Position numbers and translations under genes: made by a program. DNA of 64,000 nucleotides from Williamsia soli. Lineage in GTDB: Bacteria; Actinomycetota; Actinomycetes; Mycobacteriales; Mycobacteriaceae. The notes under the pieces are model-generated. The model worked only from the letters and a program-made list of their open reading frames with translations, had not been told where the DNA came from and ran no database searches. The stretch is taken from contig NZ_JAFRDR010000004.1 of the NCBI RefSeq assembly GCF_017377795.1, positions 372,001 through 436,000 of the forward strand, read 5' to 3'. How positions within the stretch are numbered: position 1 is the stretch's first letter; the number at the start of each line of letters is the position of its first letter. Below are positions 28,862-39,031 of this stretch, piece by piece.

Positions 28862-30612
28862 CTCTCCGGGTTCACCGACGTCGGATCCGCCGCGCCGCTG
28901 ACCGCGGCTTCGGAGAAGGTGGCCATCGAGGCAAGGGTGGCGACCGCGGACTGGACCACAGGCAACGCGGTCAGTGCGCCGCTGCCTTCGCCGAGCCGCA
29001 TCGAGAGATCCAGCAACGGTTCGAGGTCGAGTTGCCTCAGGGCGATGCTGTGTGCGGGTTCCGCGGACCGGTGACCGGCCAGCCACCATTCCCGTGCGCC
29101 CGGTGCCATGTCGTTGGCAACCAGGGCCGCGGCGGTCACCACGAGACCGTCGAGGATGACAGGCGTTCGGCGAAGGGCCGCCTGGGCGAGAAAGCCTGCC
29201 ATGGCGGCTATCTCGGCTCCGGCCACCGTGCGGAGCAGCTCCAGTGGCACCCGTGCATGAGGACGTCCCCGTCGCATACCGTCACGGACCGCGCCGGTTT
29301 TGCGGATCCATCCGTTGTCGTCGATACCGGTGCCGCGACCGACCACGACCACAGGTTCGGAATCGGTGAGCAGTCCGACGAGGATCGTCGCGGGTGTGGT
29401 GTTGCCGATCCCCATCTCGCCGGCCATCAGCAGATCGGCGCCGGAATCGATCTCCTGGTCGGCGATGGTGCGTCCGGCGGATATCGCAGCCCGGGTCTCC
29501 TCGGTGGTCAGCGCATCCTCGCGGGTGAGATCTCCGGAGCTCCTGCGAACTTTGAAACGGCTGATCGCTTCAGGGGTCTGGGCATCGACCGCGAGGTCTT
29601 CGACTCGGACCCGGGCTCCATGGACGCGTCCGAGCACGTTCACGGCCGCGCCGCCGGCGGCGAAGTTCGCGACCATCTGCGCCGTGACCTCCGGAGGGAA
29701 CGCCGACACGCCTGCTTTCGCAACGCCGTGATCCCCGGCGAAGACGACCACGGTCGGGGCTTCGAACGGGGCTGGTGGGCACACACCCTGGCAGGAGGCC
29801 ACCCAGATCGCCACCTCTTCGAGCCGGCCGAGCGAGCCCGGCGGCTTGGTGAGCTCGCCTTGCCGGTGGCGAGCTTCGATCGCCGCAGCCCGGTCGGGCG
29901 CCGCGACGAACTCGAACTGCTCGGGAAGTTCGAACTCGGTTGCTGCGCGGATGCTCTCGGGCGGCGTCGTCCCGGCTTCGGGTGCGAAGTCAGGTGTCGC
30001 CGCCGTCTCCGGCGAATCCGAGTCCGCCGTCGCATCGATGGAAGGTTCGTTCGGAACGGCGAGCGGAAGAGCTGAGGGGGAGTAGGTGTTCGCCGTGCCC
30101 AATTCGAGAACTTGTCCGGCGACGATCAGGACCACCCGGTCGCAAGCAGCAGCGATGGCGCTGTTGAGCAGGCCCAGCTGGTCCTGGAAGAGGCGGCCTG
30201 CCGGTGTCGGTGCCACCAGGGACAGGCCCACCTCAGGACTGATGATGACCAGATCACCTGTGAACTCGGACACCGCTGAGGAGATCTCGTCTATGACGCC
30301 GGACATGTCGAAGTCGTCGTCGCTCCAGCCGCCGACCGAGTCGATATGGCGGCTGACCCAGCTCCCGAGGTCGTCGACAAGGGTGGCGGTGCGCGAGTCC
30401 GAACGCAATTCGGCAGCGACGTCGCCGGTTTCGATGGTGGTCCACTCCGCTGGACGGCGGACCCGATGTTGCGCTATCCGATCCGACCACTCGGGGTCTC
30501 CGGTGGCAGGGTTTGCCGCCGTGGCCAGATACCGAACCCCGGTGTGCGGAAGAAGCCCTTCACCGAACGCTGATTTACCCGAACGAATTCCACCCAGAAC
30601 CAGAGTTCGCAT
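28858..30612 (-). CDS. cobT: CobU-CobT fusion: cobinamide kinase/guanylyltransferase + DMB phosphoribosyltransferase
   Basis: One 584-residue chain carries two nucleotide-loop activities. Residues 1-175 are CobU/CobP: the P-loop [27 protein letters not shown] (guanylylated His region) and a [13 protein letters not shown] block. After a linker of about 65 residues, residues 240-584 are Cob[54 protein letters not shown] and the C-terminal [23 protein letters not shown], which carries the catalytic glutamate. CobU activates cobinamide to the GDP form and CobT makes alpha-ribazole phosphate; CobS, encoded next, uses both products. The linker contains an Asp/Glu/Ala/Pro-rich stretch. Confidence 0.94.
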   Translation of the reverse strand: MRTLVLGGIRSGKSAFGEGLLPHTGVRYLATAANPATGDPEWSDRIAQHRVRRPAEWTTIETGDVAAELRSDSRTATLVDDLGSWVSRHIDSVGGWSDDDFDMSGVIDEISSAVSEFTGDLVIISPEVGLSLVAPTPAGRLFQDQLGLLNSAIAAACDRVVLIVAGQVLELGTANTYSPSALPLAVPNEPSIDATADSDSPETAATPDFAPEAGTTPPESIRAATEFELPEQFEFVAAPDRAAAIEARHRQGELTKPPGSLGRLEEVAIWVASCQGVCPPAPFEAPTVVVFAGDHGVAKAGVSAFPPEVTAQMVANFAAGGAAVNVLGRVHGARVRVEDLAVDAQTPEAISRFKVRRSSGDLTREDALTTEETRAAISAGRTIADQEIDSGADLLMAGEMGIGNTTPATILVGLLTDSEPVVVVGRGTGIDDNGWIRKTGAVRDGMRRGRPHARVPLELLRTVAGAEIAAMAGFLAQAALRRTPVILDGLVVTAAALVANDMAPGAREWWLAGHRSAEPAHSIALRQLDLEPLLDLSMRLGEGSGALTALPVVQSAVATLASMATFSEAAVSGAADPTSVNPER

Positions 30613-30617
30613 CCCGG

Positions 30618-31289
30618 TCAGACCGCGTCACCAGGTTTGACCTTGGGCCGCGGCGCCCGCATGAACCGCATCTGCATGGCGCGGCTGAAGCCGTACCAGC
30701 CGAGTTTGAAACCACCGTCGGTGGTGCTCGGGAATCGTTCGCGGACACGGTTGTTGAGGATCCGACCGAGTAGCACGCCGTCGATCACGAGGAAGATCAC
30801 GAAGATCAACATCAGCAGGGTGGCGTACACGGCGATGGCCGGGACGAACATCACGATGATCAGCATGATCGCGAACGGCATGAACAGCCCGGCGAAGTTG
30901 CGCCTGGAGTCGACGATGTCGCGGGCGAAACGTCGGGCCTCACCCTTGTCGCGCGGCATCAGATAACGCTCTTCGCCGTCCATCATCTTCTCGCGCTGAT
31001 CGGCCCGTTGCCGGCGGCGCGTATCCGACTGCGCCTTCTTCTCTTCCTTGCTCAGATTGGCCGAGCTGCCCTTGAGTTCTTTCTTGCGCGCTCGGGCCTC
31101 GGCCCGCGTCGTCGGGGCTGGGGCGACCGGGCCGCGGCGCCTGCCCTCGGCGTCGCGCCGTTTCGGCGTCGGTCGGCCCTTGGCCTCGGTGTACCGGCGC
31201 TTGGCCGCAGCTTCATCCACGGTCAGCGCGACGGTGGTGTCAGCCGCGTCGTCGGCGTCGACGTCGTCTTTCTTCCAGGGCAACTTCAC
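30618..31289 (-). CDS. DUF3043 family membrane protein
   Basis: A 223-residue protein with a long charged cytoplasmic N-terminus rich in Lys and Arg ([20 protein letters not shown] and following) and two neighbouring transmembrane helices ([19 protein letters not shown] and [20 protein letters not shown]), ending in a basic tail. It matches the DUF3043 family and Rv2206 in place. Function is unknown. It lies 5 bases before cobU-cobT on the same strand, so it probably heads that transcription unit, although the link to cobalamin synthesis may be only positional. Confidence 0.85.
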   Translation of the reverse strand: MKLPWKKDDVDADDAADTTVALTVDEAAAKRRYTEAKGRPTPKRRDAEGRRRGPVAPAPTTRAEARARKKELKGSSANLSKEEKKAQSDTRRRQRADQREKMMDGEERYLMPRDKGEARRFARDIVDSRRNFAGLFMPFAIMLIIVMFVPAIAVYATLLMLIFVIFLVIDGVLLGRILNNRVRERFPSTTDGGFKLGWYGFSRAMQMRFMRAPRPKVKPGDAV

Positions 31290-31349
31290 CCGTCCAGATT
31301 ATCGCGAGCGTGCGCTGCTGGAGCGGGCCACCCTTCATATACTCGGGCG

Positions 31350-32405
31350 ATGAAGGCTTTGATCGCCCCCGATTCGTTCGGCGACACCTTGACGGCCGTC
31401 GCGGCAGCCGAGGCGATCGCCGCGGGATGGACCCTCGGACGTCCCGCCGACGAGCTCTCGCTGGCTCCGCAATCCGATGGTGGGCCGGGTTTCGTGGCGG
31501 TGCTCGCCAGCCGTTTCGGAGACGTCCAGACCACGCGCGTCAGCGGTCCACTCGGTGCGATGGTCAGCGCGCACTGGCTTCTGGACCGGCGCGACGGCCG
31601 CTCCATCGCCTACATCGAGTGCGCACAGGCGTGCGGGCTGCATCAGCTCGGCGGGTCGCCGACGCCGCGGACCGCGCTCACTGCGGACACGTTCGGTGTC
31701 GGCGAACTGGTCGCAGCAGCAGTGGCGGCGGGCGCCGACCAGATCGTCGTGGGCTTGGGGGGCAGTGGCAGCACGGACGGTGGCCGCGGGTTGATCGACG
31801 GGCTCGGAGGGCTGGCGGAAGCTGCGAGACTGCTCGGGCCCGTGCAGCTGGTGGCGGCATCCGACGTCGAGAACCCGCTGCTCGGGCCGGAGGGTGCGGC
31901 CGCGGTCTTCGGCCCGCAGAAGGGGGCCGACCCCGCGACCGTCGCGATGCTGGAAGAGGGACTCGCGGACTGGGCCCAGGTGCTCTCCGGGCTGGCGGGC
32001 CGCGACATCTCGGTCGAACCGGGAGCGGGCGCCGCCGGTGGACTCGGTGCGGCTCTGCTGGCGTTGGGTGCACAGCGCGTGCCGGGGGCCACGGTGATCG
32101 CCGAGGCGACCGGGCAGGCCGAGATCATCGCCGGCGTCGACCTGGTCATCACGGGGGAGGGCAAGTGTGACGAACAAACCCTCAAGGGCAAGGTCGTGGC
32201 GGCGCTGACGGCGGCGGCGCGCGGCCGGGGCATCCCGACCATCGTGCTCGCCGGCCAGGTCGCGCTGACCCCGGCGCAGCTCGCCGAAGCCGGGATCACG
32301 CAGGCGCGGTCGATCGTCGAGGTCGCAGGATCGGTCCAGGTGGCCATGGACGACGCGGAGAACCAGCTCGAGAAGCTCGCCCGGCGGGTCGCAGAGGCCT
32401 GGTGA
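31350..32405 (+). CDS. glycerate kinase (GarK/GlxK family)
   Basis: A 351-residue kinase that phosphorylates D-glycerate, feeding it into glycolysis. The two-domain GarK fold is indicated by the opening [20 protein letters not shown], the substrate segment [27 protein letters not shown] near residue 130, [27 protein letters not shown] and [18 protein letters not shown] near the C-terminus. All are standard landmarks of the family. The start at 31350 is the only one that keeps the APDSFG opening at the N-terminus. It is divergent from DUF3043 and corresponds to Rv2205c. Confidence 0.95.
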   Translation: MKALIAPDSFGDTLTAVAAAEAIAAGWTLGRPADELSLAPQSDGGPGFVAVLASRFGDVQTTRVSGPLGAMVSAHWLLDRRDGRSIAYIECAQACGLHQLGGSPTPRTALTADTFGVGELVAAAVAAGADQIVVGLGGSGSTDGGRGLIDGLGGLAEAARLLGPVQLVAASDVENPLLGPEGAAAVFGPQKGADPATVAMLEEGLADWAQVLSGLAGRDISVEPGAGAAGGLGAALLALGAQRVPGATVIAEATGQAEIIAGVDLVITGEGKCDEQTLKGKVVAALTAAARGRGIPTIVLAGQVALTPAQLAEAGITQARSIVEVAGSVQVAMDDAENQLEKLARRVAEAW

Positions 32406-32539
32406 TCGATCCCGGGCGCGGACGACGCGGCACGCGGGAATAGGCGGAGCAGGAGTACGGTTATAGGCGACGGAAGTTCGTATCCGATACCTGGCAACCA
32501 GGAATCGCACGCCTACGCCCCGCACACTGAGGAGAATCC

Positions 32540-32914
32540 ATGACCGCATCGAACGACACCGCTGTGCAGACCGAGACAGAAGCGCCTGCGCACGGCGTGA
32601 TTCTCACCGATGCCGCTGCTTCCAAGGCCAAGGCCCTGCGCGAGCAGGAGGGCCGTGAAGAACTCATGCTCCGTATCGCCGTCCAGCCCGGCGGCTGCGC
32701 GGGCCTGCGCTACCAGCTCTACTTCGACGACCGCAATCTCGATGGCGATCTGGTCGTGGAGTTCGACGGAGTCGGCCTCGCAGTCGATCGTATGAGCGCT
32801 CCGTATGTCATGGGAGCCAGCATCGACTTCGTAGACACCATCGAGAAGCAGGGTTTCACGATCGACAACCCGAACGCCACCGGCAGCTGCGCCTGCGGCG
32901 ACTCGTTCAACTGA
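32540..32914 (+). CDS. erpA: iron-sulfur cluster insertion protein (HesB/IscA/ErpA)
   Basis: A 124-residue A-type carrier that passes Fe-S clusters to target enzymes. The three invariant cysteines are present: one in QPGGCAGLRYQLYFDD and two in the C-terminal GSCACGDSF. The ILTDAAASKAKALREQEG opening and YVMGASIDFVD middle are typical. A GAGGAG ribosome site lies just before the ATG. It matches Rv2204c. Possible clients encoded in this window are LipA and the Rieske protein QcrA, which is inference. A strong terminator follows, so the gene is probably monocistronic. Confidence 0.96.
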   Translation: MTASNDTAVQTETEAPAHGVILTDAAASKAKALREQEGREELMLRIAVQPGGCAGLRYQLYFDDRNLDGDLVVEFDGVGLAVDRMSAPYVMGASIDFVDTIEKQGFTIDNPNATGSCACGDSFN

Positions 32915-32954
32915 CGCCTGAACCTCTCACCAGGTAGCTCGACCCCCGCACCGC

Positions 32955-32991
32955 AAGGGACCGCATCCAAGTTCTTCGGATGCGGTCCCTT
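32955..32991 (+). terminator. Rho-independent terminator of erpA
   Basis: Arms AAGGGACCGCATCC (32955-32968) and GGATGCGGTCCCTT (32978-32991) form a perfect 14-bp stem with a 9-base loop, followed by TGGTTTCGATATTC. It lies 40 bases past the erpA stop. Confidence 0.88.
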
Positions 32992-33082
32992 TGGTTTCGA
33001 TATTCTTTACGCGCGCACATCCGGTGGGGCCCACCGGGGGACACCCGGCCCCGAAGGTAGCGTTGAGCCATCTGTCAGGTGA

Positions 33083-34078
<996 letters not shown>

Positions 34079-34083
34079 ACGCC

Positions 34084-34149
34084 ACACGCGCCGCCAATAC
34101 GAAGACGCGCCACAAATATGTGGCGCGTCTTCGTATTCGTGGCGCGTGT
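34084..34149. terminator. long palindrome between convergent adoK and asnB
   Basis: A 19-bp perfect inner stem (AATACGAAGACGCGCCACA, 34096-34114, with its complement 34119-34137) around an AATA loop is flanked by a second 9-bp stem (ACACGCGCC 34084-34092 / GGCGCGTGT 34141-34149). The motif GTGGCGCGT or its complement occurs four times. Probably a bidirectional terminator; the nested design is unusual. Confidence 0.75.
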
Positions 34150-34160
34150 TCGGTGGGGGG

Positions 34161-36086
34161 TCAGAGTTTGACGGGGTAGCGGTGATCTTCGATCGCCGGG
34201 ACGATCGTGCCCTCGACGAAGATGCCGTGCCAGATCATGAACACCAGGACAGTCCACAGTCGTCGACTGTTGTCGACGGTGCCCTCGCGGTGTTCGGCCA
34301 ACATCGTGCGCACTGCATCCTTGTCGAAGATGTGGTCGGTCTGCGAGTGATCGATGGTCTGATGTGCCCAATCGTAGAGTTCGGTGCCGGCCAGCCAATG
34401 CCTCAGTGGCACAGGAAAACCCAGCTTCTTCCGGTGCAGGACGTGGGCCGGGACGATTTGCTCGAGGGCCTTACGCAGTGCGTACTTCGTGGTGCCGTGC
34501 GAGATCTTCTCGTCGAATGGCAACGCTTCCGCGACCCGCATCACCTCCGGGTCGAGGAACGGCACGCGTAGTTCGAGCGAATTGGCCATCGTGATCTTGT
34601 CCGCCTTGACGAGGATGTCCCCGCGCAGCCAGGTGAACAGGTCCAGATGCTGCATCCGGGCCACCGGATCCCAGCCCGCGGAGATCGCGTAGATGGGGGC
34701 GGTGACGTCGGTGTGAGTCCACTCGGGCCGAAAGTCCTTGAGTACCGCACGGAGTCGAGCGTCGTCGAAGCTCCTGGCGTTGCCGTAGTAGCGCTCCTCG
34801 AGGGTCATCGACCCGCGGTGCAGGAGGCTTTTGCCGCGCCTGCCCTCGGGGAGTCGGTCCGACAGGCGGCCGGCGGCAGCCCGCAGGCCACGGGGGAGTC
34901 GTTCGAAGGGCTTGAGCGACAACGGCTCCTTGTAGATCGTGTAGCCACCGAACAGTTCGTCGGCCCCTTCGCCCGAGAGCACCACCTTGACGTGCTTACG
35001 CGCTTCTCTGGCGACGAAGTACAGGGGTACCAGTGCCGGGTCGGCGACCGGATCATCCAGGTACCAGACGATCTCGGGGATCGCGGCCGCGAACTCGGCG
35101 GGACCAACCACCTTCACCACGTGCTTGGCGCCGATTGCGGCGGCCGACTCCGCAGCGACATCGACCTCGGAATACCCCTCGCGCTCGAATCCGGTGGTGA
35201 AGGTGATCAGGTCCGGGTTGTGCTTGATCGCCATGGCGGCAATGGCCGTGGAGTCGATGCCTCCGGACAAGAAGGATCCGACCGTGACGTCGGCGCGCAT
35301 GTGCTTGGCCACCGAATCCAGCAGAGCCTCGGCGATCTCGTCGTAGCGCGCCTGCTCGCTGCCCTTGGTGAAAGGGCGGACCGCGAATTGTGGCGTGAAG
35401 TAGCGGTAGACCTTCGGGAGCTGGCCGGGACGCAGTGTCGCGTAGCTGCCGGATTCGAGCCGCCTGATGCCCGCGTGCAGCGTTTCCGGCTCCGGAACGT
35501 ACTGCAGGACGGTGTAGTGCTCGATGGCGCGGTTGTCGAGTGCGTCGGTGACGCCGACCCTGTCGATCAACTCCAGCAGGCTCTTCTTCTCGCTACCGAA
35601 GACCGTGCCGCCCGACCCCGACGCGATGAAGAGCGGCTTGATCCCGAACGGATCGCGAGCGAGGAACAGCGAACGCTCGACGGTGTCCCAGAGGGCGAAC
35701 GCGAACATCCCGCGCAGTCGCGACACCGCGTCCGGACCCCAGTGATGGAAGGCGGCGACGATCGCTTCGCCGTCCCCTTCGGTGCGGAACTCGGCGCCCT
35801 CGTCGCGAGCCAACTGGGCCCGGATCTCGAGGTAGTTGTAGATCTCGCCGTTGAAGACCAGTGCGTACCGCTCAGGGGTCTCTGGAGGGCCCCAGCGCAG
35901 CGGCTGGTGTGAATGCTCGATGTCGATGATCGAGAGCCTGTTGAAACCGAAGACGACGTCGTCGTCGTTCCAGGTTCCCGGCTCATCCGGACCGCGGTGG
36001 CGCATGCAATGCGATGCCGCGGCCATGAGTTCGGCTGATTCTCCCGCTGACGCGTCGCTGGACAACAGACCTAGCAGACCACACAC
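34161..36086 (-). CDS. asnB: asparagine synthase (glutamine-hydrolysing)
   Basis: A 641-residue class B asparagine synthetase: an N-terminal glutaminase domain frees ammonia from glutamine and a C-terminal domain amidates aspartate using ATP. GTG 36086 is chosen because it places the catalytic cysteine at position 2 (VCGLLGLLSSD), which must be freed by removal of the initiator; GAGG precedes it. Glutaminase marks are MRHRGPDEPGTW and VFNGEIYNYLEIR. The synthetase domain has the PP-loop SFLSGGIDSTAIAAMA and SGEGADELFGGY. Mycobacterial AsnB-type proteins have been linked to amidation of cell-wall meso-diaminopimelate, so a wall role is an alternative to asparagine supply. Confidence 0.96.
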   Translation of the reverse strand: MCGLLGLLSSDASAGESAELMAAASHCMRHRGPDEPGTWNDDDVVFGFNRLSIIDIEHSHQPLRWGPPETPERYALVFNGEIYNYLEIRAQLARDEGAEFRTEGDGEAIVAAFHHWGPDAVSRLRGMFAFALWDTVERSLFLARDPFGIKPLFIASGSGGTVFGSEKKSLLELIDRVGVTDALDNRAIEHYTVLQYVPEPETLHAGIRRLESGSYATLRPGQLPKVYRYFTPQFAVRPFTKGSEQARYDEIAEALLDSVAKHMRADVTVGSFLSGGIDSTAIAAMAIKHNPDLITFTTGFEREGYSEVDVAAESAAAIGAKHVVKVVGPAEFAAAIPEIVWYLDDPVADPALVPLYFVAREARKHVKVVLSGEGADELFGGYTIYKEPLSLKPFERLPRGLRAAAGRLSDRLPEGRRGKSLLHRGSMTLEERYYGNARSFDDARLRAVLKDFRPEWTHTDVTAPIYAISAGWDPVARMQHLDLFTWLRGDILVKADKITMANSLELRVPFLDPEVMRVAEALPFDEKISHGTTKYALRKALEQIVPAHVLHRKKLGFPVPLRHWLAGTELYDWAHQTIDHSQTDHIFDKDAVRTMLAEHREGTVDNSRRLWTVLVFMIWHGIFVEGTIVPAIEDHRYPVKL

Positions 36087-36321
36087 GAAAAATGCCTCGA
36101 TTCGTCCTGGGAGAACACGCGGAACACGCCCGAGTATGCCGCAATCAGGGGTTGCTCTGCCCGTCCGGCCTGCCAAGGGGTGGACCAAGAACCCGGGCGA
36201 CGGCGCGTTCGCAACCCAACTACGAATGTTGCTGTCGCTTGGTCTACGCTGCGTAGTACACGAGCTACCAATCGTGGGTGGCTGTGTGGCTGTTTCCAGT
36301 CAGAGGGCAGGGTAGGAAGGC

Positions 36322-37392
36322 GTGAAATTGGCACACGGTGGGCGACCTCCGGCATCGGCTACGCGTCAGCACCGCGGACGTCGAATCAAGCAAGTCAGCG
36401 CAGCCTTCTTTCTAGGCGTCGGCGCTCTTGTGTTGTCGAGCTGCAGCGCTGAAGAAGCATTGCGGTTCGGCTGGCCCAAGGGCATCACGCCTGAGGCAGA
36501 AGACATGCGGCACCTCTGGACGTGGTCGGTCATCGCCGCCCTCGTGATGGGTGTTCTGGTGTGGGGTCTCACGTTCTGGACCGTCACCTTTCACCGCAAG
36601 AAGCCCGGTGGTGACGAGTTCCCCCGGCAGACGGCATACAACGTCCCGTTGGAGTTGACCTACACGGCCATCCCCTTCGTGATCATCGCGGTCCTGTTCT
36701 ACTTCACGATCATCGTGCAGAACGATGTCGAGGGTAAGCAGCCCAATCCCGATGTCGTCGTGGACGTCACCGCCTTCCAGTGGAACTGGAAGTTCGGATA
36801 TCGCACCGTGACCAAGGCGGACGGCAAGGTCTACAACGGATTCGAGAAGGACGGCAGCCCGTACGACGCACAGGTCGCCGAGCCCGATCCGACCGAGGAA
36901 GAGGAAGCGCACAGCGCTCCAGACGACCAGAAGAACAACGTTCGCAACTACCTGAAGTTCGACAAGATCGAGACGATCGGTACCTCTGATGAGATCCCGG
37001 TGCTCGTATTGCCGACCGGTAAGCGGATCGAGTTCGAGATCGCTGCGGCCGACGTCATCCACTCCTTCTGGGTGCCTGAGTTCCTGTTCAAGCGCGACGT
37101 GCTGCCTTTCCCGAAGCAGAACCACACGGACAACCGTTTCCAGGTCAGCTCCATCGATCGTGAAGGCGCCTTTGTCGGCCGGTGTGCCGAGATGTGCGGC
37201 ACCTACCACTCGATGATGAACTTCGAGGTCCGTGCGGTGAGCCCGGATCAGTTCGAGGACTACATCGACTTCCGTGAGGCCAACCCGAACGCGACGAATG
37301 CTCAGGCGCTCGAATCGATCGGACAGACGCCGACGGCGATCACGACCAAGCCCTTTGATACCAAACGCGGCACCCAGACAGCGTCGAACTAG
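36322..37392 (+). CDS. ctaC: cytochrome c oxidase subunit II
   Basis: Subunit II of the aa3 oxidase, which receives electrons from cytochrome cc of the bc1 complex through the CuA centre. The 356-residue precursor has a lipoprotein-type signal ending in LSSC, two transmembrane helices ([20 protein letters not shown] and [18 protein letters not shown]), the aromatic patch FQWNWKFGY and the CuA ligands in [11 protein letters not shown] and [15 protein letters not shown] Glu/Asp-rich insertion near residue 195 is typical of actinobacterial subunit II. GTG 36322 is used. ctaF follows after 18 bases. The catalytic subunit gene ctaD is not in the window. Confidence 0.97.
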   Translation: MKLAHGGRPPASATRQHRGRRIKQVSAAFFLGVGALVLSSCSAEEALRFGWPKGITPEAEDMRHLWTWSVIAALVMGVLVWGLTFWTVTFHRKKPGGDEFPRQTAYNVPLELTYTAIPFVIIAVLFYFTIIVQNDVEGKQPNPDVVVDVTAFQWNWKFGYRTVTKADGKVYNGFEKDGSPYDAQVAEPDPTEEEEAHSAPDDQKNNVRNYLKFDKIETIGTSDEIPVLVLPTGKRIEFEIAAADVIHSFWVPEFLFKRDVLPFPKQNHTDNRFQVSSIDREGAFVGRCAEMCGTYHSMMNFEVRAVSPDQFEDYIDFREANPNATNAQALESIGQTPTAITTKPFDTKRGTQTASN

Positions 37393-37410
37393 TCAGCCAG
37401 GAGCTACGAG

Positions 37411-37827
37411 ATGAGAATTGAAGCGCGGCTCTTCGAGATCCTTACCGGGTTCTTCTTCCTGGTGGCGGTCGCGTACGGACTGGCCACCGGATTGACGAGC
37501 AAGAATGTCGAGTGGGTCGGTGTGACAGGTCTGGTCATGACAGGTGGCCTGACCTTGATCATCGGAACCTACTTCCGTTTCGTGGCCCGCCGGGTGGACA
37601 TCCGCCCAGAAGACTACGAAGACGCTGAGGTGGCCGACGGATCAGGCGAATTGGGCTTCTTCAGCGCAGGCAGCTGGTGGCCGGTGCTGATCGCTCTCGG
37701 CGCCGCGACTTTCGCTGTCGCGCTGGCCATGGCGAACTTCTGGCTCGTGGCATTCGCTGCGGTCTGCATCATCGGTGCAGTGGCCGGGCTGGTCTTCGAG
37801 TACCACGTCGGGCCTGAGAAGCACTGA
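37411..37827 (+). CDS. ctaF: cytochrome c oxidase subunit IV
   Basis: A 138-residue membrane protein of the actinobacterial subunit IV family, with four hydrophobic helices in two pairs: [19 protein letters not shown] and [19 protein letters not shown], then [20 protein letters not shown] and [20 protein letters not shown]. The motif [20 protein letters not shown] between the pairs is characteristic. It is part of the aa3 oxidase within the bc1-aa3 supercomplex. The gene has GGAG upstream and lies directly behind ctaC. A hairpin after the stop also covers the start of the next gene. Confidence 0.96.
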   Translation: MRIEARLFEILTGFFFLVAVAYGLATGLTSKNVEWVGVTGLVMTGGLTLIIGTYFRFVARRVDIRPEDYEDAEVADGSGELGFFSAGSWWPVLIALGAATFAVALAMANFWLVAFAAVCIIGAVAGLVFEYHVGPEKH

Positions 37828-37839
37828 TACACGCACCCT

Positions 37840-37888
37840 CTCAGCTCCCAGGTCTGCACCTCGACGTGCAGCACACCTGGGAGCTGAG
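37840..37888 (+). terminator. hairpin after ctaF that contains the aac(2') start codon
   Basis: A perfect 14-bp stem (CTCAGCTCCCAGGT 37840-37853 with its complement 37875-37888) encloses a second 6-bp stem (CTGCAC 37854-37859 / GTGCAG 37866-37871). The GTG start of the next gene is the first codon of the inner 3' arm. There is no U-tract. It may terminate ctaCF or control translation of the downstream gene. Confidence 0.65.
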
Positions 37889-38381
37889 TGCTGTCCGGGC
37901 CACCGAGCTCAGAGCGCTCTTGGACCTGGCGTTCGCAGGCGACTTCGCCGACACAGACTATGACCACGCCCTCGGTGGGGTGCACGTGTTCGTCACCGAC
38001 GCCGCCGGCACGATGGTCGGGCACGCCGCGGTTGTCGCCCGGTCGATGATGATCGACCGCGCGCCACGCCGAGTCGGCTATGTGGAAGCCGTCGCTGTGG
38101 ATCCGGGCCGGCAACATCAGGGGATCGGCGATCAACTGATGACCGCGATCGAGCGAGTCATCGTGGGGGCCTACGACTTCGGTGCCCTCAGTGCCAGCCA
38201 GGCCGGACTGCGGTTGTACCGCTCTCACGGGTGGCGCCCCTGGGAGGGGACGGTGTCGGCGATGACACCAACGGGGGTGATTTCGACGCCCGACGACGCG
38301 GACAGCGTATTCGTCTTCGGGGGTCCTCAGCCTGCCATCGGTGAGCTGACGTGTGATTGGCGCTCAGGCGACCTCTGGTGA
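37866..38381 (+). CDS. aac(2'): aminoglycoside 2'-N-acetyltransferase, AAC(2')-I type (GNAT)
   Basis: A 171-residue GNAT acetyltransferase that closely follows the chromosomal AAC(2')-I enzymes of mycobacteria (M. tuberculosis AAC(2')-Ic is about 181 aa). Corresponding blocks include AFAGDFADTDYDHALGGVH near the N-terminus, GHAAVVARSM, GYVEAVAVDP, the acetyl-CoA loop GRQHQGIGDQL, GALSASQAGLRLYRSHGW, SDDADSVFVF-type tail and the C-terminal CDWRSGDLW. Such enzymes acetylate the 2'-amino group of kanamycin-class aminoglycosides; mycobacterial ones may also have a native envelope-related substrate. GTG 37866 is the only usual start after an in-frame stop at 37815. It has no ribosome site and lies inside a strong hairpin. 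M. tuberculosis aac lies elsewhere, so this location is a difference. Confidence 0.85.
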   Translation: MQHTWELSAVRATELRALLDLAFAGDFADTDYDHALGGVHVFVTDAAGTMVGHAAVVARSMMIDRAPRRVGYVEAVAVDPGRQHQGIGDQLMTAIERVIVGAYDFGALSASQAGLRLYRSHGWRPWEGTVSAMTPTGVISTPDDADSVFVFGGPQPAIGELTCDWRSGDLW

Positions 38382-38412
38382 CCTTCTCGCCTGAGCGGGT
38401 CCTTGGACTCCC

Positions 38413-38868
38413 TCAGGTCGACGCTGCGCAGGAGACCATGTGCAGCAGTGGAAACGGACGCCCGTCGGCGTCGATCTCAGACCGTCCGACGGTCACGAAA
38501 CCGTGGCGCCGATAAAAAGCGACCGCATCGGGGTTCTGTTCGTTGACATCGAGCTCAAGTCGCGGGATTCGGTCGAGCGCCTCGCCGAGGAGCGCGCCAC
38601 CTATGCCTCGGCCGCGGTGGTTGTCGTCGATGAAGAGCATCTCGAGCCTGTTGCCGTCGGTACCCGAGAACCCGACGGCCCGACCACCGGTTCTGGCGAC
38701 GCGTAATGTGACCGCCGGGAGGTAACTGTCGGCCACCTTCGGCGCGTAGAAAGCGATGTCATCGTGCGTCAGGAACCCATGGGTGGATTCAACTGAGCGC
38801 CTCCAGATCCTGGCAAGCGCGGGAAACTCTGCCGGGTCGTGACAGCTGACAATTTCGATGGTGCTCAC
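38413..38868 (-). CDS. GNAT family N-acetyltransferase
   Basis: A 151-residue acetyltransferase of the small GNAT type. The acetyl-CoA binding motif is LFIDDNHRGRGIGGALLGEA, followed by LELDVNEQNPDAVAFYRRHGF, the usual second half of the fold. GTG 38868 (VSTIEIVSCHD) is chosen; the reading frame further upstream runs through an intergenic tandem repeat and gives Pro/Arg/Cys-rich sequence that is not protein-like. The substrate is not known; the pattern resembles amino-group acetyltransferases of the YjgM/PhnO sort. It converges on aac(2') with 31 bases between stops. Confidence 0.85.
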   Translation of the reverse strand: MSTIEIVSCHDPAEFPALARIWRRSVESTHGFLTHDDIAFYAPKVADSYLPAVTLRVARTGGRAVGFSGTDGNRLEMLFIDDNHRGRGIGGALLGEALDRIPRLELDVNEQNPDAVAFYRRHGFVTVGRSEIDADGRPFPLLHMVSCAAST

Positions 38869-38885
38869 GAATGCACAAGAGTAAC

Positions 38886-38941
38886 AACGGCACGGTCGGC
38901 GTGCATAACGGCACGGTCGGCAGCTGAAACGGCACGGTCGA
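38886..38941. repeat. 21-bp tandem repeat, three copies, between GNAT and qcrB genes
   Basis: The core AACGGCACGGTCG occurs at 38886, 38907 and 38928, exactly 21 bases apart; the 7-base spacers differ (CGTGCAT after the first copy, CAGCTGA after the second). It lies just upstream of the minus-strand GNAT gene. A related 21-bp array with core CGGCACGCTCAAC (minus strand) occurs at 59108-59170. Confidence 0.9.
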
Positions 38942-38984
38942 CGTGGGGGAGGGGAGCGCCCGTCTTCCGTAGGCCGGGGACAAA

Positions 38985-39017
38985 AAAGACCGGCCTGCAG
39001 AGTGCAGACCGGTCTTT
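38985..39017 (-). terminator. Rho-independent terminator of the qcr operon
   Basis: AAAGACCGG (38985-38993) and CCGGTCTTT (39009-39017) form a 9-bp stem with extra inner pairing CTGCA/TGCAG. On the minus strand it is followed by TTTGTCC after the stem, giving a run of six T. It lies 15 bases past the qcrB stop. Confidence 0.88.
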
Positions 39018-39031
39018 CTCTCATGTACTGA

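Noticed and set aside
34084-34149. end of an insertion sequence
   Set aside because: No transposase, no target duplication and no second copy; the palindrome fits a bidirectional terminator better.
38886-38941. possible CRISPR array or operator cluster
   Set aside because: Spacers of seven bases are far too short for CRISPR; an operator role is left open as a finding only.
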